Positions 51,506 to 64,000 of a stretch of 64,000 bases of DNA are shown one piece after another (position 1 is the first letter of the stretch; each line of letters starts with the position of its first letter). The notes under the pieces were generated by a model. That model was given only the letters and a program-made list of their open reading frames with translations, ran no database searches and had not been told where the DNA came from. The position numbers were made by a program, and so were the translations under genes. Source of the DNA: Motacilla alba alba. Its lineage: Eukaryota > Chordata > Aves > Passeriformes > Motacillidae. The stretch is from positions 6,216,649 through 6,280,648 of the forward strand of contig NC_052027.1 in assembly GCF_015832195.1 (NCBI RefSeq), read 5' to 3'.

Positions 51506-53362
51506 ATTGCACAGTGCTGGCATGGACTCTCCACCAGCTGGCAGGAAGGTGCTGGCAGCCCCACGATGTTCACACTCAGCTTTTTCTTGGGAAAAAATTC
51601 AGATTGTGCTTGGTCATTTATGCAGTCTGCTTTCCCTGCTGGAAGGCAGCATGGCAGGAGGCTCTCAGCCCCAGGTCTGTGCTGCTGCTGGGATGGGAGA
51701 GCTCTCCAAGAGGTGATGTTCTCACACGGCAAAGCCAGTGTTGGATGATCCCACATGCAGCTTTCTTCCTGCAGGAGCTGGGAATTTTAGCACCAAGTGT
51801 GAGAGCACAGTTCAAAGCACAACTTCCCTGGTGATTTTATATCAGGTAACTGTTGGAGGACAAATGTGGGTTTGGAAGCAATGTGTCTAGAAACAGTCAA
51901 TAGTTTTCATTAATCACAAACCCATCTAAGTTACACATTGAGCTACAAAAACCTGACAGTTCATTGTTTCTCAGAAAACCATATGTCAGTAAATATTGGT
52001 TTTGCTATGAGAGATGTTTCCCCCTTACGTTTCTTTTTTACTCCTGAAATGATGTTACCATGTAATGGTTGGGGAGGGTGATGGATGTACTTTAAAGTAC
52101 AGTATAATAATTAAGAAGAATAGATTAAACCAGCCATTTTGCTCTGTGTTTCATTCAAAGGATTCAGATAATAAGATGGAAGCACCTCAGTTTTGGAGTA
52201 GTAGTGTGAGAAGTTGGTTCCCTGACTGTACTTCACATTAAAAAAGGGCATTGATTTTGTTCAGCAGAGGAAAAAAAAAAAAGGAAACTTGCAACAGCAC
52301 CAAAAAAAAATCTTTTAACATCTTACTTGTGAACTATAAATTTTGGTGAGTTTTTCATTTTTTGTGTGTGTCTGATGATCTAAGCTACATGTATCAGCCT
52401 AATTTTCATTACAGAAATAACAAGGTGATTTTTCTCCGTGCAATTAAACAATTTCCAACATATCCCGACCAGCACAAAGGCAGAATGGAGCACTGGGTCT
52501 TCTGCTTTGGAAACTGCTGTTGCTGGTTTGCATCTCCTGTCCCTCCACTATTATCACTGTTGGATCTTTTTACATCCTTTTAGCAGAGAAGAAAAGAAAG
52601 AATCTCAAAAGAGTAAATGTAAAATCCAGTCTCCATGAGAACAGGGGAGTATTTTGAAGGCCAATACATACTTCTGGTATTTTCTTGAGCTCAATGACAT
52701 GGATTTAAATTTTAGAAAAGGGAGGATTTTTGCATAAAGTGAGGTGGTTCTGGGCACCTGCCCATCTTTTGGTCTGGTAGTGGCTGGTGCATGGACAGGA
52801 GCCATCAAAGGTGAGGCTTGGGCTCAGAGGGAGTTTGCACAAGCCAGCGATGCCCCCAAGGAGCAGAATGAATTTTGCTGCTAAGATTTGCACAGAGGAG
52901 GTTGCTGAAATGTCACTGGCATATTTTTCAGGTTCTCAGAGATTATGGGTGCATGCATTTTGGACTAAGGGTACAGCAGAGTTTATAAACTTGTGTGCAG
53001 CACTAGAACCCACTAAATAAAGCCGGTGTCGAGCCCGTGTCCTCTCAGCTCGGGGGAGATTTTTGGAAGAGATCAGAGCAGAGAGAAGCATTTCAAATGG
53101 CAAAAAATCCAACGTGTTCCATACTGGATCCCTTTGGCAGCTTCCCACATGGAGTTAGTTTCTGTGTTAGCTCATTTTCTTCTGCCATGCAGTGGAGGGA
53201 GTTCCTGAACCTGCCTGTGCCCACAGCTTGTGGCCTCAGCGACTGCTGAGCTGAGATCATCAGAGCTGCAAGAAGCCTTCATTGCTGTCAAGACTTTCCT
53301 GGAATTTAGGAACAGGAATGTAGCTCAGCAAGCTTTTTGGGGGCTGGGTTTCTTTTTGCCTC

Positions 53363-53380
53363 TTTTTTTTTTTTTTTTTT
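53363..53380. repeat. Poly-T run (18)
   Basis: The longest uninterrupted homopolymer in the window, within a wider pyrimidine-rich stretch. No adjacent cDNA-like insert is seen. Confidence 0.9.
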
Positions 53381-54943
53381 CTTCTTCTGTTTCCTTCTCG
53401 TCTAAAATAAAAATGTAATAGAAATAAGCATCACTCTGAGCCCCCAGAGGGGACACTTGTGTGAGTGTTGCTACAGCCCCTGTTTTTGCAAATGCCTTTT
53501 TAACTAGTGCTTCAGTGACTCAGCTGGGAAATCCCAGCTCCTGCATAAACCAAATAACCAAACTTTCCAGCAGGGCCATAATAGACTGAGATGCTAGATG
53601 GAATGGGAGCAGAGGGAAGCTAAGAGCAGGATATCATCATTAAATTGCATATATTCTGTGGTCAAACAAGCCCTAGCTCAGCAGAGCTTTTTCACCTCAA
53701 GACATTATTGTTACATAAATCATTGAATCAGGGATCACACGGCATTTTGGAAGAAAGTTTACTTATGTGATACATGCAGTTCTGTGCATTAATTTCTTCC
53801 CTGGAATAAGCCCTTGCATTATGCCCAAACAGTTTGTCATATTCGTCCTTTTTTGCTATGAAAATCTGCCTTGCCTTACTCTCTCTTGTGCAAAGAAATA
53901 TATGGACTGTTTAGTTAAAAGATAAAGAGCTACTTTACTATTTCAGCAGAGGCTCTTTTTTGTGCCCAGTCTACCTCTGGAGTAAAACAACATGGTATGA
54001 AATCCAACATCTGGATTTTGGAAAGCCAGCTCTGATATTGAAAAACTGTAGCCCAGAAGTCTACCAAACCCTCCGAGTGCCTCCTATGTGGTAAACAAAT
54101 TTTATGGTGCAATAACTGGAGACCATTTGTTAGAAAATGGATTGATAATTTGCTCTGGAAGTGAGGGGTGTTGCTGGTGTTGCTCAGGAAAGTGTTTTGA
54201 GCCAATTATATCTCCCGTAATTTCAGTTTTGTTGTTTCATTTCTGCAGTGAGCATCTTGGTCTTTAAAAATTTTCCTTTGTAATAGCTGGGCCCGCTGCC
54301 TGAGCCTTCTTTTCTTCAATAGGAGATTTAATTAAAAGAAAAAGCCGTCAGGAGGATCTAAATACGAGTCACGAAATTATTTTTAAAAATTTGACATAGT
54401 ACTTCAGACTGCAGGATTTTTTGTGTTTAGTTTTGTTTTCAAACCAACATTTCTGGTGAAATGCTGCAGGGCTGCAGTGGTTTTATCCTGCCCACAGTCA
54501 TGTAACAGTCTGCACTCTTTCTTATTTCACCATTTGCCTGGTGCTGCTTCTGCCTCCCAGACCCAGTGTCCGACTGCGCTCCATTGCAGTGTTATTATTT
54601 TTGATTTGCTCTGCAGTGATTCCTAGAGGCTCCAGCCAGGAATCTGCAACTGGGAGCCTGCGTTCAGTGTCCAGATGTATTGAGATGATCTCTGCATTAC
54701 ATATTCATAATCAAAATAAAAAATCATAATGCAAATGATAAAAGACTGAAAACAGCTGCAGTGGTTCAGCCCAAGGTCCATGTGCTCCAGCATTTTGGCT
54801 CCAGCTGGGGCCATAAATAAGATGCCTGGCAAAGGGAAGGAAAAGAGCAAGATACTTGATATTCCCCCACTTCTTTCCTGGGTCTCCCAAGCACCAGCCA
54901 TTAATGTTAAGCCCAAGGGATTTCCTTTCCCCTCTTCTTTTCA

Positions 54944-55057
54944 AGGCCAGGTTGGATGGGGCATTGAGCAACCTGGCCCACTGGAAGGTGTCCCTTGTGG
55001 CAACAAGGTGATCTTTAAGGTCCTTCCAGCCCAAACCATTCTGTGATTCTGCAGCCC
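54944..55057 (+). mobile_element. CR1 LINE 3' terminal fragment, sense orientation
   Basis: The sequence 'CAAGGCCAGGTTGGATGGGG', 'CATTGAGCAACCTGGCCCAC', 'TGGAAGGTGTCCC', 'AAGGTGATCTTTAAGGTCC', 'TTCCAGCCCAAACCATTCTG', 'TGATTCTG' is the last ~115 bases of an avian CR1. It is heavily 5' truncated. It lies about 1.2 kb upstream of the MAGI1 exon and in the same direction. Confidence 0.93.
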
Positions 55058-56213
55058 CCAATAGGTCTGTCCTACACGTGCTTTTCCATCTCCCATTGAA
55101 TCTCCTGAATCAGCTTTCTGTCCCCACAGTGCTCTCAGGGAGAGTGCACAGCCTGGGGACTCTTGTCCCTGATGATTCTGGACCAGGCTCCTGCTTCGCT
55201 TTCCTTGGTGTCTCCCAGTCCTGGTGTTGGGAGAGGCAAGCAGTGCCCAGTCCCCAGGTGACCTCAGGACATGTTGGAGGCTGATGTCCACCACAAGCTG
55301 CAGCATCCCTCTCTTGGTCCTTGTGTGGCAGCTGCTGCAGGCTTTGATCATCCTGCTTGCATTTCTCAGAAGCTTTTCCAGTGTTTTTTTTTTCCTTTTC
55401 ATTTTAGAGCAGAAAAGCTTCGATCCCTGTTTTTGCTCTTCAGTCAAATTAATATCAGTGTTATTCCAAACTTAGAAATATTTCTGGGAAAAGGCTTCAT
55501 TAAGTTTCTGTAGTTCATATGTTCTGCTACAAAAAAGGGTTTGCTATTCAGCAACTGGCAATGTTCATTAACAGCTACATTTCTTTTTCTTTTCTTGTTT
55601 TTGTATGTTCGTTTTTTTTTTTTTGTTTTGTTTTCAACTCATTTATCTTCTTTCACACTTAGGAAGGTGTTCAAACCTGAACAGGCAAATAAACAGGTTT
55701 AGGTGAAAAGCATTGGATATTGGTTTTTTGTTTGTTTTTAAGGATTTTGGATGCTCTTAACTCATTAAATCAATACTTTTGTAACTCCTGCTGTGTGTTG
55801 GGATGGATACCAGTGGAAAGAATAGCCCTTGTTTGATTTTTTTTGCCGTGTTCAACTTTATTAGTAGCTCCAATGGGAGCAGCTTTTGCCTTCTGTCTCT
55901 CCACCCTGCTCACCCTCCAGAGACTTGCAAAAGCAACACCTTTATTATTTTTCTTCTTTTTTGTGTCATCTGTCTGTCTCCATTTGCTCAGACAAATAAG
56001 TGATGAACAGGAATGATGATCTGTTTAACACCACAGGAAGAATGTTGCATTATGAGACAAGAGAGACCTCTTGTTTACAGCGAGTTATTTTTGGTAATTA
56101 GCCATTTGTAGAGGAAGAGGAGCCTCTGCTCATAAAGTCAGCATGCCATAATTTAGGGGGCTCTGAATGGAAAGCTACCATTTGCCTCCACTGGAAATGA
56201 TAATTGTGTGCAT

Positions 56214-56401
<188 letters not shown>

Positions 56402-59400
56402 GACCAACCTGCCCTGCTGCACTCCCCGGGGCAGAACTCCATCCTCATCTTTGGGGCAGCCTTCCTGTGGGGGAGACTGTTTGCAGTTTGGGCAGGCTTC
56501 CATGTGTGACAGCAGATAGGGTTGAAAAGGAAAATGATTCATCTCTGAATGAGGCTTTTTTTGATTACCTTTTTGGAGCAGTTGATGGTGTGATGCAAGC
56601 CTTGTGATGCCTGCTTTGGAGAAAAGCCCTAAAAAAAACTGCCATGAAGTGATTGCTTGGCTTAGAAAGAGTCTATATTAATATCAGAATGGTGAATGTT
56701 GCTTATTGGTTTAAAACCTATGAATATAAAAGAGGCTTCTATTTTTATTTCCTGAGCAGAACTTTATTTCTGGTGCTTGTTTAACTTGTAGAATTGAACA
56801 GCATTTTATGGCTGGGTGCCATTGTTGAAGGCATCTGCCACTGTTGGAAGGTCATCCTTGATTCATGTAGGAGATAAGGAACAAGAATTAGCAAAGCTGA
56901 GAAAGAAATGCTTATTTTCACTCCAAAAAATGAAACAAAAAAACCCAAACACTCAATACACAACAACAACCACAAAACCTAAAAAAAATAAAACAAAACA
57001 AACAAAAAGCTAACAAAAAACCAGACCAAAAACCCAAACAAACAAATCAAAACAAAAAAACCCCAGCAAACCAATTGAAAAAAAAAAAACCACAAAGAAG
57101 AAAAAGGAAACAGAAGAAAAACTAAGAACTCTGGAGCATGGCAGTCCTTAGAAGGTCAGAATAATTACTAAAATGAGATTGTCCTTGGCATTTTGGGAAG
57201 ACATACAAAGAGTGGAGAGTGATCCTACTTTGTTGCACCTCTGTGTGACATTCTCCAGGTGGCAGGGGACACTCTTCTAAGGAAGAGCTTTTTTTGCTTA
57301 ATTTGGCTGAGCTGTGGAAATGATGATCTGCCCTTTAGATCAGGCTGGAATAAGTAAACATCTTAGTTACAGGATACTGAGATAAGCAGCAAAATAAATT
57401 GAAGTTTTCGGTCTCGTTGTGAATCAGAGATTGTTTATCCTGGTAGACTTATATAAATATTGAATAATTATGTTGCAACTCAAAAACCAGTATTTGCCAA
57501 CAAATATCACGTAGTGGTACACACAGCAGTAGTCATTTTCAGTCTAAGTGTTGCATGCAGGAGGGCTGTGTAAGACCAGTTAAAATTGAGTGGTAACACT
57601 GACAAATGTTGATTCTTCAAATGGCAGATGCTGTTATAACACCATGGAGTTTATGCTCATTTTATCAGTGAAAAGCACGAAACAAATTATGTTTAAACAA
57701 CGTAAAAGGACATAAAGAATAAATATGGATTATTGTTTACTATTGAACACTTCCATTTGCCATTCTGTCAACGTGAAATATGATTATTTTTCAATCACCT
57801 AACTTGGCAGGCTGCAGATTTTTAGGGCACGCTGCAAAAAGTGCCTTCCAGGAGAGCACGTGCAGTGTTAGGCTTGGGAGATGCAGCGTTATGATACTAA
57901 TGCCCTTCTGCCTATGTGTGATATTTCATTTCCTAAAACAGCAAATAAAGCAAATGAGTGTGAGTTCTGGGGAAACATTTTGCATGTTACCAAGGTTACA
58001 TTTGGAAATGCTTTCCATTGATTCTTTTATCTGATTTATTGAACTTGATGGTGAGCTAAGCTGCTTGGTCTTGCTTTTGATTTAAAATTAAGAGCAGTGA
58101 AAGTGATTCCTGCCTTTTCAAAATAGCTGGGGGAGATGTGGGTTGTTGGTGTATTAATAAGAGCATCAGTACTTATGTTTCACCTATGAAACAAGTGGAA
58201 AACCTGAGAAGTGCTGTTAGTTATTGTGTGTCTCCACACTTTCTAGACTGTTGGGCAGGTAGCATTTAATTTTTGTTTCATTTACTGTGGGGATGGCATT
58301 AATGGCAGCTTTTCAGAATGATGCTAATATTCGTGTGTGGCTTGGAATGAGACTGCTGCATGGTGGGTTGGGATGCTTTGCAGGTCTGGAGATTAATCTG
58401 GCTGTATGCTCATATTTTTATTCCTTGGTACACGTGACCAGTAAATCCAGAGCCCTGGACCAATCTCTAGTGCTAATGGATTATGAAGCCTTGTATTTTG
58501 AAAATGGAATTCCCTGATGCTTATGTGGTAAACACAAACAAGAACACAAGGTCACTTGGACTGAGCATGCTTGGCCTGGCAGCTGCTTTTTATTGCACTA
58601 ATATAAGGGCTAAATGAAGTGATAATTAGTAAATGCAAAATGGAAAAAGGTGCTGTTAACCAGTTCTTGCCCAGACATTCTGGTGAGAATAGCAAGTGAT
58701 TCAGCCCTGATTGGTTTGGTGCAGGTGGTGAGAAAGCCCAGAATGTTTCTGTTTCCCACACAGCCCTGTGCCCATGTGTGCTTGGCTCTGAACTGAGTGA
58801 ACTTGTGACAGCTTTTGTAGAAGACAGAGGTCAGGCAGAATGGAGGAAAGATGCAGGATGTTGGGCTCAACCTCCTTATTTTGTTAATGACATGCTGCTT
58901 AAGCATCATTTAGATTTTTTTCTTTAGGAGAGTTGGTTAAGAGTTTGATTTATTTTCTGGTGAACCTTTGAGAATGAGTGAGATGATGTCAGCTCCCAGG
59001 GACCATACGAGCATTTGCCTGTATGGGTGACACAGGATGGTTTTCTGAGAGATCAGAGGATTTGATCCCTAAATGTGTGAACCATCATAAACAAATGAGA
59101 CCTTGAAATGGACCCAAAGGTGAAGTATTGTTTGAAATAAGGTGGCAAACCACACACACATTTCTGCAAACTGAATTCTTCCCCTGCTCCTCAGTGCCAT
59201 CTGCCCCTCCAGCACACTTCCCCCGAGTCCTCATCCCCTCAGCTCCCAGCTCCCCACTGAGCTGATTTTTTCCTGCAATGCTCTGTAGTAAACAACAGCT
59301 GTGACAAGATTCCAGGTGGCCTCCAAGTTTGGCTGTTGTGAGTCTCGAGTGCTCTGCTGTTCCTATCACACCAAACCCACGGGTTTATTTACAGACCCAA

Positions 59401-62400
59401 GGCATTATCCTCTGAGTTTACAGCTTGAGCAGCAGCATGAGCTAGGACAAGGAGAGAGTAAAGAAGAGAGGCAAGGCACCTCTTCATGTGTTTGGATGGT
59501 GTATAAGTGTTATAAAGCCATGCTACAATGGACAAATCTTTGGAAGAGTTAGTGTAGTTCAGCTTTTACTTCACATGAACCACCAGTGGACTGTTACTTC
59601 CTTGACTTTCTTCCTGAGGCTTTCATTTCATTGTAAAATTCACCCAAGCTTTTACTTTGGAATATTTTTGTCTTTTGCTTAAGAAGAATCAGGATTTTAA
59701 AACTTGAGCTAAGTTATTCTTATAGATGTTCAGAAGAATTGCTATTTTCATTCCTAGCATGTAGTTTCCATTGTCAAAACTGGACAAAAATCCATCAATA
59801 CATCACCCAGATTAGGATTCTTTTGGTCGAGTCTCTAGCCATCCCTTTTCCTTCTTTTGTTTTGAAGTACCACATTTTTCCTGTGTTTTGGTGTGCCTAG
59901 TGAAGATGACCAGAAGTAATGCTCTGTTTTGGGGTGTTTGATGGCTCCAATGAGCTTGGGCTATGTTGTGAGATGGCAGCAATTACCCCTTGGCCGTGCC
60001 TCTACCAGAAGTGCTTTGACTGATGTGAAGATCTGGTCCACACCTTACTCTAGAGTGGATTTCGCTTACTCCAGCTCAATTTTTCCAGCCCAAACACTTG
60101 GGAGCAAGAGGGAAGGTTTATCAACTGTGTGAGGCATCTTGCTGAGGCACCCTGTGCCACGTTTGAGTCCACCTGTGCTCACAGAAGTTGGTGTGATCTG
60201 GGGGAGGCTGAGGGTCAGTGATGCAGTGTGTTGACATTCTGGCTTTAGCTTTCAGAGTGTTTCTAGGAGCAGAACTTTCCCAAACAGGATTGTTGCATGT
60301 GAAGATTCACCTAGTGGAATTTGGGATTAGTTGGAAGTTTTTGTAAGGGTATGTCCATTAAATAGGTGTTTCCAAACAGCCCTACTGGGGATATCTGTGC
60401 AATAGTGTTTATTGAGAAAGATATGTGATAGCAACTTACTTTAAGGTGCTAATGCAGCAGCCTGCCCAAACCACTGTTCACAGAAGGCTGAACACACAGG
60501 ATTGTCTTCCTCTTTTTGAACTGATGGCAGAAGGTATCTGATTAACATAAACATGCAGTACTGGCTATTTGTCCTACTTTCTTATACTCAACAACCTGGC
60601 CGTTTCTTTTCAAAGTGCATCAGGAGGAATCAGAATTATGATACTTGCATAAAAGCTTATCTCAGCATGTTGTTTGATTTTGGATTTTTTTTTTTTCATT
60701 TACTTGATTCTCCACTTGTTTCAGTCCTGTGTGACATGCAGAGGCAGCTGTGGTGGGTCTGGTGTCTGCAGCTTTACTTGCCAAAGCAGTATACCTGGTG
60801 CAGACATGGCTGAAATAACAGCTAATCCTATTTCAGTGCTGTGCAATTCCTTTCCTTGCCAGGCTGCAGTCTTCAGAAGCAAAGCTCTGGAAGGTGCAAG
60901 GTCTTTTTGATGGTAGATGAAAAGGCAACAGTGGCTAGCCTAGAGTCAGACCAGACACTATATGGCATTCCTTTTATTTTCCCCCTTTTCTTCACAAAAA
61001 TGGCTTTTAAAATGTCAGGAAGTCATCATTCAACAGTTGATTGACTTCCCCAAAACAAGTACATGTCCCAGGATTAATTGACTGGAGATCTGAGTGCTAG
61101 AGATTTACCACTTTCATTCCTGCTGTCTGTTCTCTCACCTCCCCAGAGTTTGATCTGTTCCTGTCCTCAATTACAGCACAGTAGCTCCGGCTGTTGTGGT
61201 TGGTCTTACAGAGGAACATGGAGCAAAATGGAAAGAAATGGATAAAAATCAATAGTTGTACGTGTGGAGTGACCTGTGAGGAGGCTCAGAAAAAGCCAAC
61301 ACTCAGGCACCTGGCTGGCCTGAGCTCTCACATTTCAGTGGGAAGTTTGGGAGTAAGTTTCTCTATTCCAAATGATCTCCTGGTGCAAAGGAGAAAGTCT
61401 CCTTTCAAAGCAAAACCAATAATATTGAACAACAGAACTTCACAGTTTTGATAGGACAGACTTTAGTAAGTGATTGTAGACTGCACATTGGGGCTTATTC
61501 TCTGAATTCAAGATTTTCATGGGTAATTGAACTTCCAAAGGGCAGTTTATAAGCAGTTCTGTGCATAACTGCCATCATCTGCAGGTAATGGAGGACTAGA
61601 GGGACTAAATGGGCTGAGGTGTGATGAAACTCCTGTCAAATGTACAGACTCAGGTGATTTCCCAGGATAGTTTTTAAAGTCCTATAGCTCTGGGTTCCCC
61701 CATAAGTATTTCTGAACTTCAGAATGAATTGATAAAAGGGATATGCAAACCAGCTTACAGAAGGTTCTTTTCATTAGAATAGAGAGCATAAAAGTGTATC
61801 AGTATACTGGGAAAAATTGGTGAAGTGAAGCATAAAGACCTTTGTGTTACGAATGAATGTGTTTTTACATGTGCGGATATTTGAGTCACAATTTCAAAGT
61901 TATTTTTAGTTACTAATTTTTATTAAGGATAAACAGAATCACAGACAGTGCACATTAGTTTTCTTCCCAGGCAATAAATCATCAGTTTATGTACACAAAT
62001 GTTTTTGAATTCTCAAAAGCTTTCCAGACCTGCAGCTGTATTTATTATCCAAGTACCTTTTGTTGAAGTTCCCTTCCTAGAGGTGTAATTCTGCTTTTGT
62101 AATGAGAAATAGTTGCAGGGTCCATGAAATATTCATTTGGAGGCCCACACTGATAAGGTGAGGAGCAGCAGACTTTTTTCTATCACATAAAAATAACTAT
62201 TTTTTTTTACAAGATTTATGTTAGGAAAAAAGTTTTAATTACTTTTAAAATAGTGCCATTATCACTGGGTTGCAGCATATGGATACCAGCAGTATGCAAA
62301 ATTAATTTTTCTTAAGAATGTTTGCTTGTGAGTAAATCTAACTCTGTATAATATGAGGTGTATTTCCATGCCAGCTAGTGTACACACATTGGATTTTTCC

Positions 62401-64000
62401 TGTTTTCAGCTGGGACTATATCCTGAGTACAACCACTGGCTTTAGAAAATCCTTATACCTGTGTTCCAGGGACTGCCAAATTGCAGCAGTGTCCCCTGCA
62501 GTTTTCAAGGATATAATTCATTCACTAATTAGTGAACCAGATGTGCTTTCACTTTTAAAAGAAGAAAAATACCCTATTCTGAGCAACAGGGCCAACATTT
62601 CTGTAGTTTAATTCCTTTCTATAGACAAGCATTTTTGTTTAATCTAAAAGACTTCAGGACCTTTCTCCCATCTGGTCTGTCCTTTCAGATCAATAGCACA
62701 TTTTGTGCCAGTCAAACTATTGTTTGGGGGTGGGTTTTGTTTGTTTTGTTTTTTAATTTTGGAAATAAAGGCACTTATGATGGCAAATATTGCTCCATCT
62801 GCTTCCCCATTTGTGAGGAATAGCTTTTTTTGTGTTTCACTGTACACCCAGTTGGAATTGCATGAGGCACCAGGGAACAGCACAAAGCAGAGGAGCTCAG
62901 CCTTAGATGCTCTCCCATGGCACTTGCCAAAGGAGATTTGGGGAAGGAGTGTGGGAAGAGATTACAGGGCCAGCTTTCTTTGTTTTCTTTGTTGCTCCCC
63001 AGTGTTCTTAATTTTGCAGGTTTTTCATTGCAGTTGCTTTGTGCTCTGGCAAAGCAGCTGCCACTGGATATTTAGGTGCAGTGCAAACAATGTCTGTGCA
63101 TTTGTTTTAAAACATAAAGGCTTCCAAGGTGAGAGTCTCTGGGAGAGCAGAGAGGGAGCAGGTACTGCTGTGTGGAGGTTAATTACTCCACATTATTTAC
63201 TTCAAAACTGCCTCTGTCCTTCGTATGATGTCCCAGGGTCCTGATTAGATCTCTGGTGATGGCTGCAGTGCCACAGCTTTAGATTTCTTGGCAGTTTGAT
63301 TTCTTTTCAGCCATCACCATGCATCTGTTCAAGGGTTTCGGTGTATCGATTATGCTGCAAAGCAAGAGAATGAGTGCTCCAAGCAAAAGGATTGTTTTAA
63401 AACGAGGTAAAATTAAATGTGTAGCTGCTCTTTAACCTGCTTTTCCACTCACATTTGCATTTAGGCTTCACATTTGGTATTTCATGGTTAACTCCCTGCT
63501 GAAAGCACCCATCACTGTGTAGGTATGTTTGTGCTTGGCTGTGCTGGTGGTTTCACCATTACAAAACTCCTGTGCTTTCCATCAAAGATGTCAGAGCTTA
63601 AAAAGGAACACCTGTAAAATCACATTTATTTGAGATTCTTCTGGCCCAGTGTGATACCAGCTAAACCAGTGGGATTGTAGAGGAGGAGTTTCCTGTGTGA
63701 TTTCCAGTCCCTGAGCCCAGGGGGGCAGTGGCAGATGCCAGCTCCTGATGGTTTGATGGGCATGCAGAGTTGTCACATTTCATCTTCAAACAGCTATCCT
63801 TTTTTTTTACCATTACATGCTTCCTCACATCAAGCATGCTGTATTTGTCCTCTAAATCCTTTTTGTCTTTATTTCAGCAGAGAGGCGATTAGCCGTGGAA
63901 TAATTTATAAAGCTGTTTAGATTCTGCTAGCTGGTTTTCTTTGGGGAGAGTCATATCTGCTACCTTTACTGGGAATAACTCTGTAAATTCACTGATTTCC
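56402..64000 (+). other. MAGI1: Start of the next MAGI1 intron
   Basis: About 7.6 kb after the donor. The next exon, expected to begin by completing the Cys codon and to encode TTR-PREGEVPGVDY, is not present, so the intron continues beyond the window. Besides the A/C-rich tract I recognise no repeat or gene. The longest open frame (62705-63244, + strand, 179 codons) begins in ordinary T/G-rich intron, has scattered Cys, Phe and Leu, and shows no domain. Confidence 0.75.
56921..57128 (+). repeat. A/C-rich low-complexity tract
   Basis: About 200 bases made almost only of A and C on the + strand, with repeated CAAA, CAAAA and ACCC words and an A12 run near 57078-57089. There is no regular period, so it is a degenerate, strand-asymmetric simple sequence rather than a clean microsatellite. 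The transcribed RNA would be an unstructured A/C-rich stretch about 0.5 kb after the exon. Confidence 0.9.

Larger units (their letters stand above)
34823..54943 (+). other. Long intron stretch with no gene recognised
   Basis: About 20 kb in which I find no exon, RNA gene or LTR. It holds a 34-bp tandem duplication (36299-36365), a possible MIR piece (37954-37991), A or T runs (36423-36436, 36937-36949, 45191-45203, 48278-48290, 53363-53380), a C10 run near 50762, A/C-rich DNA at 41577-41612, and a CpG-retaining block at 51355-51505. Open frames reach 133 codons but lack domains and splice context. Ancient repeats below visual recognition are likely. Confidence 0.55.

Noticed and set aside
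54941..55447. 168-codon minus-strand open frame
   Set aside because: It overlaps the CR1 fragment at 54944-55057 and ordinary intron; no domain and no splice context.
62705..63244. 179-codon + strand open frame
   Set aside because: It starts in a T/G-rich intronic stretch with hydrophobic low-information sequence; no signal peptide plus domain structure can be made out.

Overview
This window looks like bird nuclear DNA, and it is almost entirely the inside of one very large gene. The bird call rests on four CR1 LINE 3' fragments, two with the typical 'ATTCTATGATTCT' type tail or its complement, and on two solo LTRs whose sequence I recognise from memory as avian (probably songbird) endogenous retrovirus families. 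The background is AT-rich and CpG-poor, with no compact gene arrangement.

The only host coding sequence I can support is one 117-bp exon on the + strand at 56279-56395. It has a consensus acceptor and a GTAAGT donor, and is phase 1 at both ends. It encodes the stretch that links the first PDZ domain to the guanylate-kinase-like domain of MAGI1, a multi-PDZ scaffold of cell junctions. The residues RFQKGSPDH and NLYRHAVPC point to MAGI1 rather than MAGI2 or MAGI3. Positions 1-56278 are therefore read as the end of the large intron before this exon, and 56396-64000 as the start of the next intron. Neither neighbouring exon was found.

Layout: intron with an old antisense CR1 (5133-5745) and a MIR-like relic (7590-7760); a well-preserved ERVL-like solo LTR (8060-9156) with a perfect 5-bp target duplication and an internal CpG-rich block; intron with an unusually CpG-retaining block and a 10-bp hairpin (16668-17110); a sense CR1 (about 17845-18183); a TA/TG microsatellite (25080-25157); a MIR-like relic next to a second, CpG-decayed solo LTR (27729-28619); a 13-bp inverted repeat around a TCACGTGA core (33012-33051); an antisense CR1 (34272-34822); a 34-bp tandem duplication (36299-36365); a small sense CR1 (54944-55057); the MAGI1 exon; and an A/C-rich tract (56921-57128) about 0.5 kb into the next intron.

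No tRNA, rRNA, CRISPR, operon or complete second gene is visible. The open reading frames present are short, lack recognisable domains, and lie in introns or repeats. I did not find a convincing new biological system. The most useful leads are the LTR with CpG-rich and CTCF-like sequence in the sense direction of the gene, the CpG-retaining intronic blocks that may be conserved regulatory elements, and the two hairpins.
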